Source of the DNA: Candidatus Acetothermia bacterium
GTDB taxonomy: Bacteria > Bipolaricaulota > Bipolaricaulia > RBG-16-55-9
NCBI GenBank assembly: GCA_016201405.1
Contig: JACQCZ010000014.1
Coordinates: 356,631-420,630 of the forward strand
Reading direction: 5' to 3'
DNA: 64,000 nt
Of the stretch, positions 52,173-61,035 are shown one piece after another (the stretch's first letter is position 1; each line of letters begins with the position of its first letter). A program made the position numbers and the translations under genes. The notes below the pieces were generated by a model. It was given only the letters and a program-made list of their open reading frames with translations. It had not been told where the DNA came from and did no database searches.

Positions 52173-55070
52173 ATGCGCCAACGCCTGCTGCTCGGGATCT
52201 ATCGCCTGACACGATATTACGCATGGGCTGTTCTTGTCTTTTTTTTGACGCTTGCCCTGCTTTCGCTCTTTTTTCTTCGAAACCTTCCGATCAACAGCTC
52301 CCTTCAAGAGCTCTTACCTCGCAATGACAGCCTGGTCGAGAGGATGCAGGAGCAGCAGAAACAACTCGAAGACACCGAAGAGATTACAGTGCTGCTCCAC
52401 CTCACTGCCGCACCTCCATCTGAACAAGCGGGAATTGACGAGCTCAAGGCAGCAGCTCAGCAGATCCATGATGCCATCTGTACCCCATCGCAGACCGGAG
52501 ATGCCACATGTGGTGAATTTATTTGGGTTCGCTATCAAGAACCGCCTGCACCAGTCACTCCTTTCTCGTTCAATCTCACGGATCTGGAAAATGGAGTCGC
52601 GGCTCTAAAAGCTGAGGTCGAACAGCTAAATAAGGCAGCCACGGAGACCCCGAATCTGGAAGAAAAATTCGGCAGCTTAACGAAGAGTTATAACGATATC
52701 ACGCAAGCGCTCGATCAATTGCTGAGCGGTCTGGTGGTCTTTAGCCCTCAGGCTCAACAGATCGTAAATCTGGGTGGGAAACTGAATGACCTAAAAAGTT
52801 TTAATGGCTCTGTCTACACAATCCTTGATCAGTTACCTTCTAAACTGACAGAGGCACAGGCTGAGATTGATAAAGTCCGCCAATATCTCAACAGCATTGA
52901 GCCCCAGCAGGCTTCTTCCATTGATGATGGATTGCGTCTATCAGAGGACAAACAATCTCTACTTGTATCCGTGCGCCCCCAGCGCTCTTCTCAAGAGGGG
53001 ATTGATTACAACGGCCATGTCATCGGAATCGTACGCGATTCCATTCAATCTTTGCACTTTGACGCTCAGGGAATCGAGACGGGTTTGGTTGGTCCCTATG
53101 TATTCTCGGCTGAATCCGATAGCGAAGTACGCCGGGACACAAGCTTGGCTACGCTGATCACGATTATTGGCGTCTTGATTCTTTTCATGGTCGTCTTGCG
53201 CCGATATTTCTATCCGCTGCTAGCCACATTTCCCATCTTAATTGCGCTCATCTTTACCGTTGCTGCGGCCAAGCTCTTCTTTGGAGGTCTCAACCTGGTG
53301 ACCGCATTCCTGCCTGCGATTGTGTTAGGGCTGGGCATTGATTACGGCATCCAGTTCATCACGCATTATATGGAAGAGAGGCGCGGCTCGCGCCGCGTTG
53401 CCCCTGCGCTGCGTGCCACTCTCCTTATCAAAGGGCGTGCCATGCTCAGCGCCGCATCCGCAGCATCATTGGTAATGCTTGCACTCGGTATAATTGCCAA
53501 GACTGCCGGGCTCTCCCAGATCGGCTACATTTTGGCTATTGGAGTCATTCTTTCCTGTTTTATGACGCTAGTCTTGCTTCCGGCACTGATTATCGCCGTC
53601 AATGCTGTGCTAGGCCGAAGGCTGCGAAGCCATCCACCGCGCCCCTGGAACCTTACTGGCGGCGCACGACTTATTATCAAAGCACGCTGGGCTATTATTG
53701 GCTTTACGATCATTGGATCTATCGTCATCCTCTTCCCAGCAAGCAAGGTCGACTTCAAATTTGTCGATGACAATCTTCAGCCAACCAATCTTCCCAGCAA
53801 TCACGTGAGCCAGTTCATTCAGGCCAATTTTAAGCAAGGTCCCAATCGCGGGAATGTCTTCGTCTTCTTTGTAGAGAATGACAAGGCAAGAATGGTCACC
53901 GAACAACTCTCGCAAATGGAGGCTGTGGACAGAGTTGAAGGTTTTTACAAGTCGATACCAGAACCAGAGAATTTAGAAAAAATCAAGGGGTTCTTGCAGG
54001 AGCTGAAAAGTCTAGATCCAGTCACTCCTCTTCAAGCCATAGACCGGAACCTTGAATATCTTCACCGACAACTTGAAGATGCAGATGCCATCCGAAGCGG
54101 CCTGGCCGCACTTTCGAAAGAGCTCAATGATGGAAAGAACCAGGTGAGCAATTCGACCGGAGATGAAGACTTGGCCTCAGAATTCTCTAGCCTCCGTGAC
54201 TCTACGGACCGCATCAACACCAGGTTGGGCGATCTTCAAGAGGCAAAGACTAGCTACACTTTAGGAAGCGCGCTTTTCAGCCTGGATGATTTGATACGCC
54301 GAATTCAGAAGGCGCAAAGCGATGTTCCGACTCCAGAAACCGTTGATGATTTTGTTGCCAATCCACAGAAGTATCTCTCCAAAGAGCTTCAAAACCGCCT
54401 CTTTTATTCGGATCCCGTCAGTGGAGTATTGAAGCAGCGAGTTCTGGTCTATCTCAAGAGCGAATGGCTCTGGGATAGCCGGAAGTATGGCCAGTTTATT
54501 CAAGATGCGTCGATAATATCGCCGGACTTTCTTGGGCTTCCCATGCTGCGGGCGGAACTCGAAGATTATATGAAAGTCGACTTTAAGTGGTCTACGTTAT
54601 TTGCCATCTTAATTATTATGCTGGTGCTCGCTCTTGATTTCCGCGGATTAAAGCTGCGTGGCGCAACCTTCTTCTCGCTGATTGCTCTGGGGCTGGGTTA
54701 TCTCTGGATGCTCGGAGTGATGGGGCTGCAAGGCATTAACTTTAACGTAGCGAACATCTTAATCTCGCCCCTGTTGCTGGGCCTGGGTGTCGATAATTGC
54801 GTCTATCTCTTCCATCGTTTTCATGACTTCCGCTCTCAAAAAGCACTGAACCATGGAGCCACCGCCAAAGAGCTCATCGAGCAATCCACTTCCTCGACGG
54901 CCATCCCGATTGTGGCCAATACCCTCGCGGCCATGATCTCCTTTGGCAGCCTCCTCATCGCCCAAACCCCCATTCTCCGCATCTTAGGGGAATCTGCGGT
55001 CATTGGACTTGGATTTATGACTCTCTTCAGCCTGACTCTGCTTCCCTCAATTATCTCCTTGAGGCGTTGA
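52173..55070 (+). CDS. RND/MMPL-superfamily transporter
   Basis: Two sets of hydrophobic segments; VLGLGIDYGIQFITHYMEERR and LLGLGVDNCVYLFHRFHD. Confidence 0.88.
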   Translation: MRQRLLLGIYRLTRYYAWAVLVFFLTLALLSLFFLRNLPINSSLQELLPRNDSLVERMQEQQKQLEDTEEITVLLHLTAAPPSEQAGIDELKAAAQQIHDAICTPSQTGDATCGEFIWVRYQEPPAPVTPFSFNLTDLENGVAALKAEVEQLNKAATETPNLEEKFGSLTKSYNDITQALDQLLSGLVVFSPQAQQIVNLGGKLNDLKSFNGSVYTILDQLPSKLTEAQAEIDKVRQYLNSIEPQQASSIDDGLRLSEDKQSLLVSVRPQRSSQEGIDYNGHVIGIVRDSIQSLHFDAQGIETGLVGPYVFSAESDSEVRRDTSLATLITIIGVLILFMVVLRRYFYPLLATFPILIALIFTVAAAKLFFGGLNLVTAFLPAIVLGLGIDYGIQFITHYMEERRGSRRVAPALRATLLIKGRAMLSAASAASLVMLALGIIAKTAGLSQIGYILAIGVILSCFMTLVLLPALIIAVNAVLGRRLRSHPPRPWNLTGGARLIIKARWAIIGFTIIGSIVILFPASKVDFKFVDDNLQPTNLPSNHVSQFIQANFKQGPNRGNVFVFFVENDKARMVTEQLSQMEAVDRVEGFYKSIPEPENLEKIKGFLQELKSLDPVTPLQAIDRNLEYLHRQLEDADAIRSGLAALSKELNDGKNQVSNSTGDEDLASEFSSLRDSTDRINTRLGDLQEAKTSYTLGSALFSLDDLIRRIQKAQSDVPTPETVDDFVANPQKYLSKELQNRLFYSDPVSGVLKQRVLVYLKSEWLWDSRKYGQFIQDASIISPDFLGLPMLRAELEDYMKVDFKWSTLFAILIIMLVLALDFRGLKLRGATFFSLIALGLGYLWMLGVMGLQGINFNVANILISPLLLGLGVDNCVYLFHRFHDFRSQKALNHGATAKELIEQSTSSTAIPIVANTLAAMISFGSLLIAQTPILRILGESAVIGLGFMTLFSLTLLPSIISLRR

Positions 55071-55181
55071 ACATGACTCTCGTTCGAAGCTATAATGGTG
55101 ATAATGACTTTATTCTTTTGACTTTGACAGACTGAGGAATGATGGACCTGTTGGTTATCACTAGAGAGAGGTGTGAGTTCG

Positions 55182-56801
55182 ATGTTCGGAGGAGATACAG
55201 CCCTCTTGCTGGGGGTAGCTCTCGCTCTGGCCCTCGCGACCCTGGGTATTGGCCTGTGGGTTGGCGGGCGTCGTTCCAAGAGCAAAACCTCCCAGTTAGA
55301 GCAACAACTGCACGAGACCAAAACGAAATTCCAGGAGATCGAGCGCGTCAGCGGCGAAAACCAGAAGCGATGGCAACAGCAAGAACAACAAATCCAAAAC
55401 CAGCTCCGACAAGAGCAGGGCAAGCAGGCTCAATCCCAAAAGCAATTTCAAGAGCAAGAGAAGCGGCTTCAGGAGGAGGAGCTCCGGCTTAAAAATCGCG
55501 ATGAGAAGCTGGAGCAGATGGAGACTCGCAATCTCAAGCGCGAGGAGCGCTTAGAGAAGAAGTCCCAAGAGCTTCAGCGCATTGAAAAGTCACTCCGTGA
55601 AGATGTAGAGCGCGTCTCGCAGCTTACGACTCAGGGAGAGGCTCTGCTCACCGAAGAGAGAAAGCGCCTCGAAGAGATAGCGGGTCTTACCCGCGAGCAG
55701 GCTCAAGAGCAGCTTCTACAGCGCGTCAGCGACGAGTGCGAGCGCTACTTCTCTAAGAAAGTCCGGGAGATCAAAGAGAACACCGAGCGGGAGGCCGAGC
55801 AAGAGGCTCGTAAGATCATTGCAACGGCCATCCAGCGCTACTCTCCCGATGAAGTTGAGCTCTCTACCGTCAGCCTAGTTCCGCTCCCTGACAATGACTT
55901 CAAGGGACGCGTCATCGGGCGCGAAGGACGCAACATTCGTACCTTTGAGGCACTTACAGGTGTTGATGTATTGGTGGATGACACACCGGATACAGTCGTT
56001 CTCTCTTGCTTCAATCCAGTTCGCAGGGAAGTGGCGCGACTGGCCATGCACCGGCTTGTCGAAGATGGCCGCATTCATCCCGCCCAAATCACCAAACAGG
56101 TTGACGCTGCGCGTGAGAATGTCTCCCAGCGCATCAAAGAAGAGGGCGAGAAGGCCGTCTTTGAGACAGGTCTCGATGATGTCAATCCAGAGCTGGTCAA
56201 GATGCTAGGCCGCTTGAAATTCCGCACGAGCTATGGCCAGAATCAGCTTCAACACTCTTTGGAAGTGGCCTATATTGCGGGGGCGCTCGCCTCAGAACTC
56301 GGCATGGACCCCAAACCGGCCAAGCGCGCAGGTCTGTTGCATGACATTGGAAAGGCCGTTGACCACAAAGTGGAAGGCTCGCACTCGCTGATCAGCGCAG
56401 AGCTGGCATGGCGCTATCACGAGACCGAAGAGATCATCCACGCCATTGCCGCCCACAACGAAGAGGTCGCGCCAACTTCTGTGCTGGACATTCTGATTCA
56501 GGCAGCGGATACGCTCTCTGCGGCACGTCCAGGTGCCCGCCAGGAGACGTTTGAAGCCTACATCCAGCGTCTGAGCGCTCTTGAGGACTTGTGCCGGACC
56601 TTTAAGGGCGTCCATGAAGCCTACGCCATCCAGGCCGGGCGCGAGGTGCGCGTCATCGTCAAGCCCGAAGAGGTCAACGACGACATGGCGGCAATGATTT
56701 CCTATGAGATTGCGAGAAAGATCGAAGAGGAGCTTGACTACCCAGGCGAGATCAAAGTGCAAGTCGTCCGGAGCGTCCAATTCTCTGAGCGAGCACGCTA
56801 A
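55182..56801 (+). CDS. rny: Ribonuclease Y
   Basis: TM segment, Gln/Glu-rich coiled coil, KH GRVIGREGRNIRTFEALTGVDVLVDDTPD, HD GLLHDIGKAVDHKVEGSH. Confidence 0.95.
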   Translation: MFGGDTALLLGVALALALATLGIGLWVGGRRSKSKTSQLEQQLHETKTKFQEIERVSGENQKRWQQQEQQIQNQLRQEQGKQAQSQKQFQEQEKRLQEEELRLKNRDEKLEQMETRNLKREERLEKKSQELQRIEKSLREDVERVSQLTTQGEALLTEERKRLEEIAGLTREQAQEQLLQRVSDECERYFSKKVREIKENTEREAEQEARKIIATAIQRYSPDEVELSTVSLVPLPDNDFKGRVIGREGRNIRTFEALTGVDVLVDDTPDTVVLSCFNPVRREVARLAMHRLVEDGRIHPAQITKQVDAARENVSQRIKEEGEKAVFETGLDDVNPELVKMLGRLKFRTSYGQNQLQHSLEVAYIAGALASELGMDPKPAKRAGLLHDIGKAVDHKVEGSHSLISAELAWRYHETEEIIHAIAAHNEEVAPTSVLDILIQAADTLSAARPGARQETFEAYIQRLSALEDLCRTFKGVHEAYAIQAGREVRVIVKPEEVNDDMAAMISYEIARKIEEELDYPGEIKVQVVRSVQFSERAR

Positions 56802-56808
56802 AGCCGAT

Positions 56809-56838
56809 TTGTAACCTCTGTCGGTACTCCTTTATACT
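56809..56838 (+). promoter_or_regulatory. Sigma70-like promoter upstream of spoVS
   Basis: TTGTAA, 18-bp spacer, TATACT; ctaaggaggg SD follows. Confidence 0.45.
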
Positions 56839-56865
56839 GCAGTAAGATTCTCTAAGGAGGGACGG

Positions 56866-57312
56866 ATGGATGTCCTAAAGGTTTCGGCTCAATCGAGCTC
56901 GATTGCGACGGCGGGGGCGCTGGCCAACACGATCCGCCAGCATGGTCATGCAGAGATCCAAGGCATTGGCCCTAAAGCGATCAATCAGGCTGTAAAAGCC
57001 ATCGCCATCTCGCGAAGTTATTTGGCATCGAGTGGCGCAGACATCATTGCCGTGCCGGGCTTTGTGGACGTAGAGATAGAAGGCCAACAGCGGACTGCGA
57101 TTCGGTTCTTCGTCAAGCCGCGCCATACTCTCTCGCAGATCGGGAGCAAAATTCTCTCTCACTCCGACGCCGCCGCATCCATTGACTCATCGCTCGAAGA
57201 TGATCTCTTGGATGAATCCCCAGAAGAAGAGTCACCCCCGCCTGCCCGAGGCAGCCGTTTTATCCAGGACTTTCCTGAAGCCCCCCTTGAAAAAGATGAG
57301 TTTGCTCCTTAA
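56866..57312 (+). CDS. spoVS: Stage V sporulation protein S family
   Basis: MDVLKVSAQSSSIATAGALANTIRQHGHAEIQGIGPKAINQAVKAIAISRSYL; acidic C-terminal extension. Confidence 0.92.
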   Translation: MDVLKVSAQSSSIATAGALANTIRQHGHAEIQGIGPKAINQAVKAIAISRSYLASSGADIIAVPGFVDVEIEGQQRTAIRFFVKPRHTLSQIGSKILSHSDAAASIDSSLEDDLLDESPEEESPPPARGSRFIQDFPEAPLEKDEFAP

Positions 57313-57387
57313 ACTCGCACAGGTGAGACATCCAGTTTGAAACTGAGCTACTCTGAAGTTCTCCAAAATCTGAGGTGAAAGAGAGAG

Positions 57388-60300
57388 ATGCCAGATCGTT
57401 CTAGAAAACAGAAGAGGTTTCATAAGCGGTTCTCCAATGTGATTATTTGGGTGATCATCTTCGCGTTCATGGGCGGAGTGATCATCTTCTTTGCGCCCAA
57501 CGGGCTCCAGATTCTCGAAGGAACCCCGACGACGCCAGATCAGCCTGCTCTTGTGGTCAACGGAGATGCTATTGGAGTGGCCAAACTTGATTTTGAGACC
57601 ATCACTGTCATTGAGCAGCAGAAACGCCTCTATAAGCAATTCAACTTGGGAAACTTTGAGGATCAGCTACTCGGGGCGAAGGGCGCGAAGCGCCATCTGG
57701 ATCTAAGGGATAGTGCAGCTGACCAGCTCGTTCGCCAACAGGTTCTGCTCCAGGAAGCGAACAAGCGCCACGTGGCAGCGTCCAGCACCCAGGTCGCGTT
57801 GCGATTCAGACAGCAGTACGACCAGATGCTGCAATCGTTTCAGATAAGCGAAGCGGATCTCGATAAATTCCTAAAGACGCAGGCCGGCCAGACGCAATTT
57901 GTGCAGATTCTTCACGACAACGGCATTATGGAACTGAAGACAGGCACGCTGGGAGAGTTTAAGGATGAGCTGCGAAAGGAGCAGGAGACTTCGCTCAAAG
58001 ATGAGAAGCTCCAGGACGCAGTGGTCGGGGATATCAACCCGACGGACAAAGATCTGATCAGCTTCGTCGAGGGGCGCAAGAGCCAGTATCAAAATACAAT
58101 GGTTGGCCCTTACGCGCCTACGGATGACGAGCTATCAGCTTATTTCAAAAACGATCAGGACAAATATGCAGTTGTGAAGGCCAAAGTCCGCCAGATTGAG
58201 ATCGATGTGCCGGCTGGGACAACCGATGCAGAGATGAAACCGTACAATAACAAAATGGCTGAGGCTCAGGCTCTCTTGAAGACGGGAAAGGATTTTTCAG
58301 AGGTCGTAAAGCAGTATTCAGATGATCCATATACCAAGAATACGGGTGGCGTGACCGATTACTTCGAAAAGGGGAAGAGCCCCTACGACACGGCCACGGA
58401 TACAGCCTTCTCCAATGCCGCATTTTCACAGGCTATCGGAGAGCAGAAAGTGATCCGGACTTCCAAAGGACTGCACCTGATTGAAGTGACTGACCGCAAG
58501 ACGACAAGCTTTGATGAGGCCAAAGACTCAGTCAAACAAGACCTAACAAGCGAGACCCAAGATGCCAAATGGAACAAGTGGCTCCTGGATGCCAAAGACA
58601 AAGGCCTCTTTCCACAAGCTGTAGAGATTCATGCAAGGCATATTCTGATCAATCTTCCTCAGACTGCGACGCCCGGCCAAGTTCAGAGTGCATCCAAGAA
58701 GATGGACGGCATCATCGTGCAGCTCAAGAGTGGAACCGATTTTGCAGCTTTGGCCAAACAATATTCAGATGACACATCGAACAAAAATAGTGGAGGAGAT
58801 TTGGGCTGGTTTGGGCGCGGCAAGATGGTGCCCGAGTTTGATCAGGCGGCATTTGCCTTGCAAGACAATCAGCTCTCCGCGCCTGTGCGCACCCAGTACG
58901 GATTCCACATCATCCAAGTTCTGGAGCACAGGACCACCGATGCCGAAAAAGAGCAGGTCAAGACGGATTACAATACGTCAGAGAAGCAGAAGCGCTTCGA
59001 TGAATGGGTAAAGAAGACGATCACATCTTCTAAGATTGATATCAAAGACCCGCTTCTCTTTGCCTATGATTTTGAGAAGAAGGCCAAAGATGTCCAGACG
59101 ATGGAAGAGAAGTTCAAGCGCTACGATCAGGCAATCCAAGCCTATGAGCAGGCCAAGCAGGGGGTATCCGGAAGTACGGTAAGTGATCAGTTCATTGGCT
59201 ATTACGAGAGCGATGTCTACCGCAGCAAAGTTGAACTGCTCCAACAGAAGCTCGATAAGCTCGGCAGCAGCGCGACGGAAGCCCAAAAGAAAGAGCTGCA
59301 AGATCAAATCACAGCGCAGCAAGCCCTGGCCACGAAATATTTCTTGGAGAGCGCGGCCGCCATGACCAAAGATGACTCGCAGATCTTTCAGCAGGCCATC
59401 TCGGATGACCAGACTAACGCCGATCTTCGCTACAGCTACGCGCTCTTCTTGCGGGATCAGATGAGTGATGAAGATGCTGCCTATGAACAACTGACCAAGA
59501 GCGTTGAGCTTGACCCCAATCGCACGGCCGCACATTTGGCGGCAGCCGATATTCAGATTAATAAAGGTGCATACGATCTAGCGATTCAGCACCTCAATGC
59601 GGCGCTACCCCTTGTGAAAGATGGCTCCACCGATCAACAAGATATACAAATAACGCTGGCTCAGGCGCATTTGCAGAAGGGCAAGGCCTCCAAAGATGCC
59701 AATGAGCTGGCACAAGCCGAGAAATTATTGAGTGGCTTGAAGACATCGATGCAACAGACGGACCCGCGATATGCGGACCTCTTGTCATCGCTTGGCGACG
59801 TCTATCTGGAGCAAAGCAAGCCCGATGCCGCGGAGCAAGCCTTCAGAGCCTCGCTCAAGCTCTCCAACAAAACGGATGTAGAAGTGAATCTTGGGCTGGC
59901 GCTGCTTGCGGAGAAGAAGCTTGATGAGGCCGTGACAACCTTGAAACGCGTCTCTGCCCGAGACGTCTATTCAGTCGCTGCACTCGTCGGACTGGGAGAT
60001 GCCTATCTCGCTCAGGGTAAGAAAGATGATGCTCTTGCCCAGTATAAAGATGCTTTGACACGCAACTCCGGCTCTTCCGATGATTCGAAGATAGCTATTG
60101 GAACAAAAATTCTGGGCGTAAAGCCTGATGACACCGATACACGGCTGGAGCTCGCGGATATCTACATGAGCCAGAAGGTCTTAGACAAAGCGCTGGATCA
60201 CTACCAGCAGATCTTGCAGACCGATCCGAAGTCTTGGAAAGCCCAAAAAGGAATTGGCGAGATCCATCGACAGCGCAATGAGTTCAATGATGCCATGAAT

Positions 60301-61023
60301 TTCTTCAAGTCGGCTCTGCTCAATCAGCCTCCCACGGCCGATCAGGTTGAGATCAATCAAAAGATTCTAGATGTCGACCAGGTGATCGTGGGATTCAACA
60401 ATCCTTATGACGCAGATGGGCAGGAGGCGATGCTCAATCTGGCCTCGCTCTATTCCCAGCAGGGGAATTACGTTGAGGCTCGAAAGCGGTTGGATGATCT
60501 CAAGAACAAGTATCCCAAGTATCAGCCGGACAAGGTGGCCAGCATGATCAATGACATTGAGGGCTCGGCGGACCTGGGTCCCGATGGCTTGCCTGGTCAG
60601 CCGGTCCAGGATCAGGGCAGAACTCACATTGATCAAGGGACAACGCACGACGCCTATACCAGCCTGCCCCCAACGTCGGGCCCGCATTACATAACGCCCG
60701 CTCCTTATGGCATCACGGATAAACCGATCCCTGACGAAAATCAGGTCCACGACCTGGAGCATGGAGCGGTGATCATCCAGTATCAGCCAAAGACGGATGC
60801 GTCAGTAGTGAGCACAATCACGGCCTTCGTGAACGGACTCCGTAAGGATGCTCAATACTGCAAATTGATCGTAGCACCCTATCCAAATCTGGATAAGCCC
60901 ATCGCGGTGACGGCCTGGGATCGCATCATGAAGCTCGACCAATTTGATGAGAAGCGCGTGACGACCTTCATCAAGCAGTTCATCAATAAGGGCCCCGAGC
61001 AAGTCAACGACTGCCAGCCGTAA
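57388..61023 (+). CDS. Membrane-anchored parvulin-type PPIase (two PpiC-like domains) + TPR + DUF3105-like domain
   Basis: IHARHILINLPQ...GGDLGWFGRGKMVPEFDQAAFAL; TPR-like repeats; C-terminal SLPPTSGPHYITPAPYGI...HDLEHGAVIIQYQP. Confidence 0.85.
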   Translation: MPDRSRKQKRFHKRFSNVIIWVIIFAFMGGVIIFFAPNGLQILEGTPTTPDQPALVVNGDAIGVAKLDFETITVIEQQKRLYKQFNLGNFEDQLLGAKGAKRHLDLRDSAADQLVRQQVLLQEANKRHVAASSTQVALRFRQQYDQMLQSFQISEADLDKFLKTQAGQTQFVQILHDNGIMELKTGTLGEFKDELRKEQETSLKDEKLQDAVVGDINPTDKDLISFVEGRKSQYQNTMVGPYAPTDDELSAYFKNDQDKYAVVKAKVRQIEIDVPAGTTDAEMKPYNNKMAEAQALLKTGKDFSEVVKQYSDDPYTKNTGGVTDYFEKGKSPYDTATDTAFSNAAFSQAIGEQKVIRTSKGLHLIEVTDRKTTSFDEAKDSVKQDLTSETQDAKWNKWLLDAKDKGLFPQAVEIHARHILINLPQTATPGQVQSASKKMDGIIVQLKSGTDFAALAKQYSDDTSNKNSGGDLGWFGRGKMVPEFDQAAFALQDNQLSAPVRTQYGFHIIQVLEHRTTDAEKEQVKTDYNTSEKQKRFDEWVKKTITSSKIDIKDPLLFAYDFEKKAKDVQTMEEKFKRYDQAIQAYEQAKQGVSGSTVSDQFIGYYESDVYRSKVELLQQKLDKLGSSATEAQKKELQDQITAQQALATKYFLESAAAMTKDDSQIFQQAISDDQTNADLRYSYALFLRDQMSDEDAAYEQLTKSVELDPNRTAAHLAAADIQINKGAYDLAIQHLNAALPLVKDGSTDQQDIQITLAQAHLQKGKASKDANELAQAEKLLSGLKTSMQQTDPRYADLLSSLGDVYLEQSKPDAAEQAFRASLKLSNKTDVEVNLGLALLAEKKLDEAVTTLKRVSARDVYSVAALVGLGDAYLAQGKKDDALAQYKDALTRNSGSSDDSKIAIGTKILGVKPDDTDTRLELADIYMSQKVLDKALDHYQQILQTDPKSWKAQKGIGEIHRQRNEFNDAMNFFKSALLNQPPTADQVEINQKILDVDQVIVGFNNPYDADGQEAMLNLASLYSQQGNYVEARKRLDDLKNKYPKYQPDKVASMINDIEGSADLGPDGLPGQPVQDQGRTHIDQGTTHDAYTSLPPTSGPHYITPAPYGITDKPIPDENQVHDLEHGAVIIQYQPKTDASVVSTITAFVNGLRKDAQYCKLIVAPYPNLDKPIAVTAWDRIMKLDQFDEKRVTTFIKQFINKGPEQVNDCQP

Positions 61024-61035
61024 GAGAGAAGATCT

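Noticed and set aside
51702-52307. 201-aa minus-strand ORF
   Set aside because: Antisense to nusA and the RND gene start; no supporting motif.
58978-59535. 185-aa minus-strand ORF
   Set aside because: Antisense to the PPIase-TPR-DUF3105 gene.
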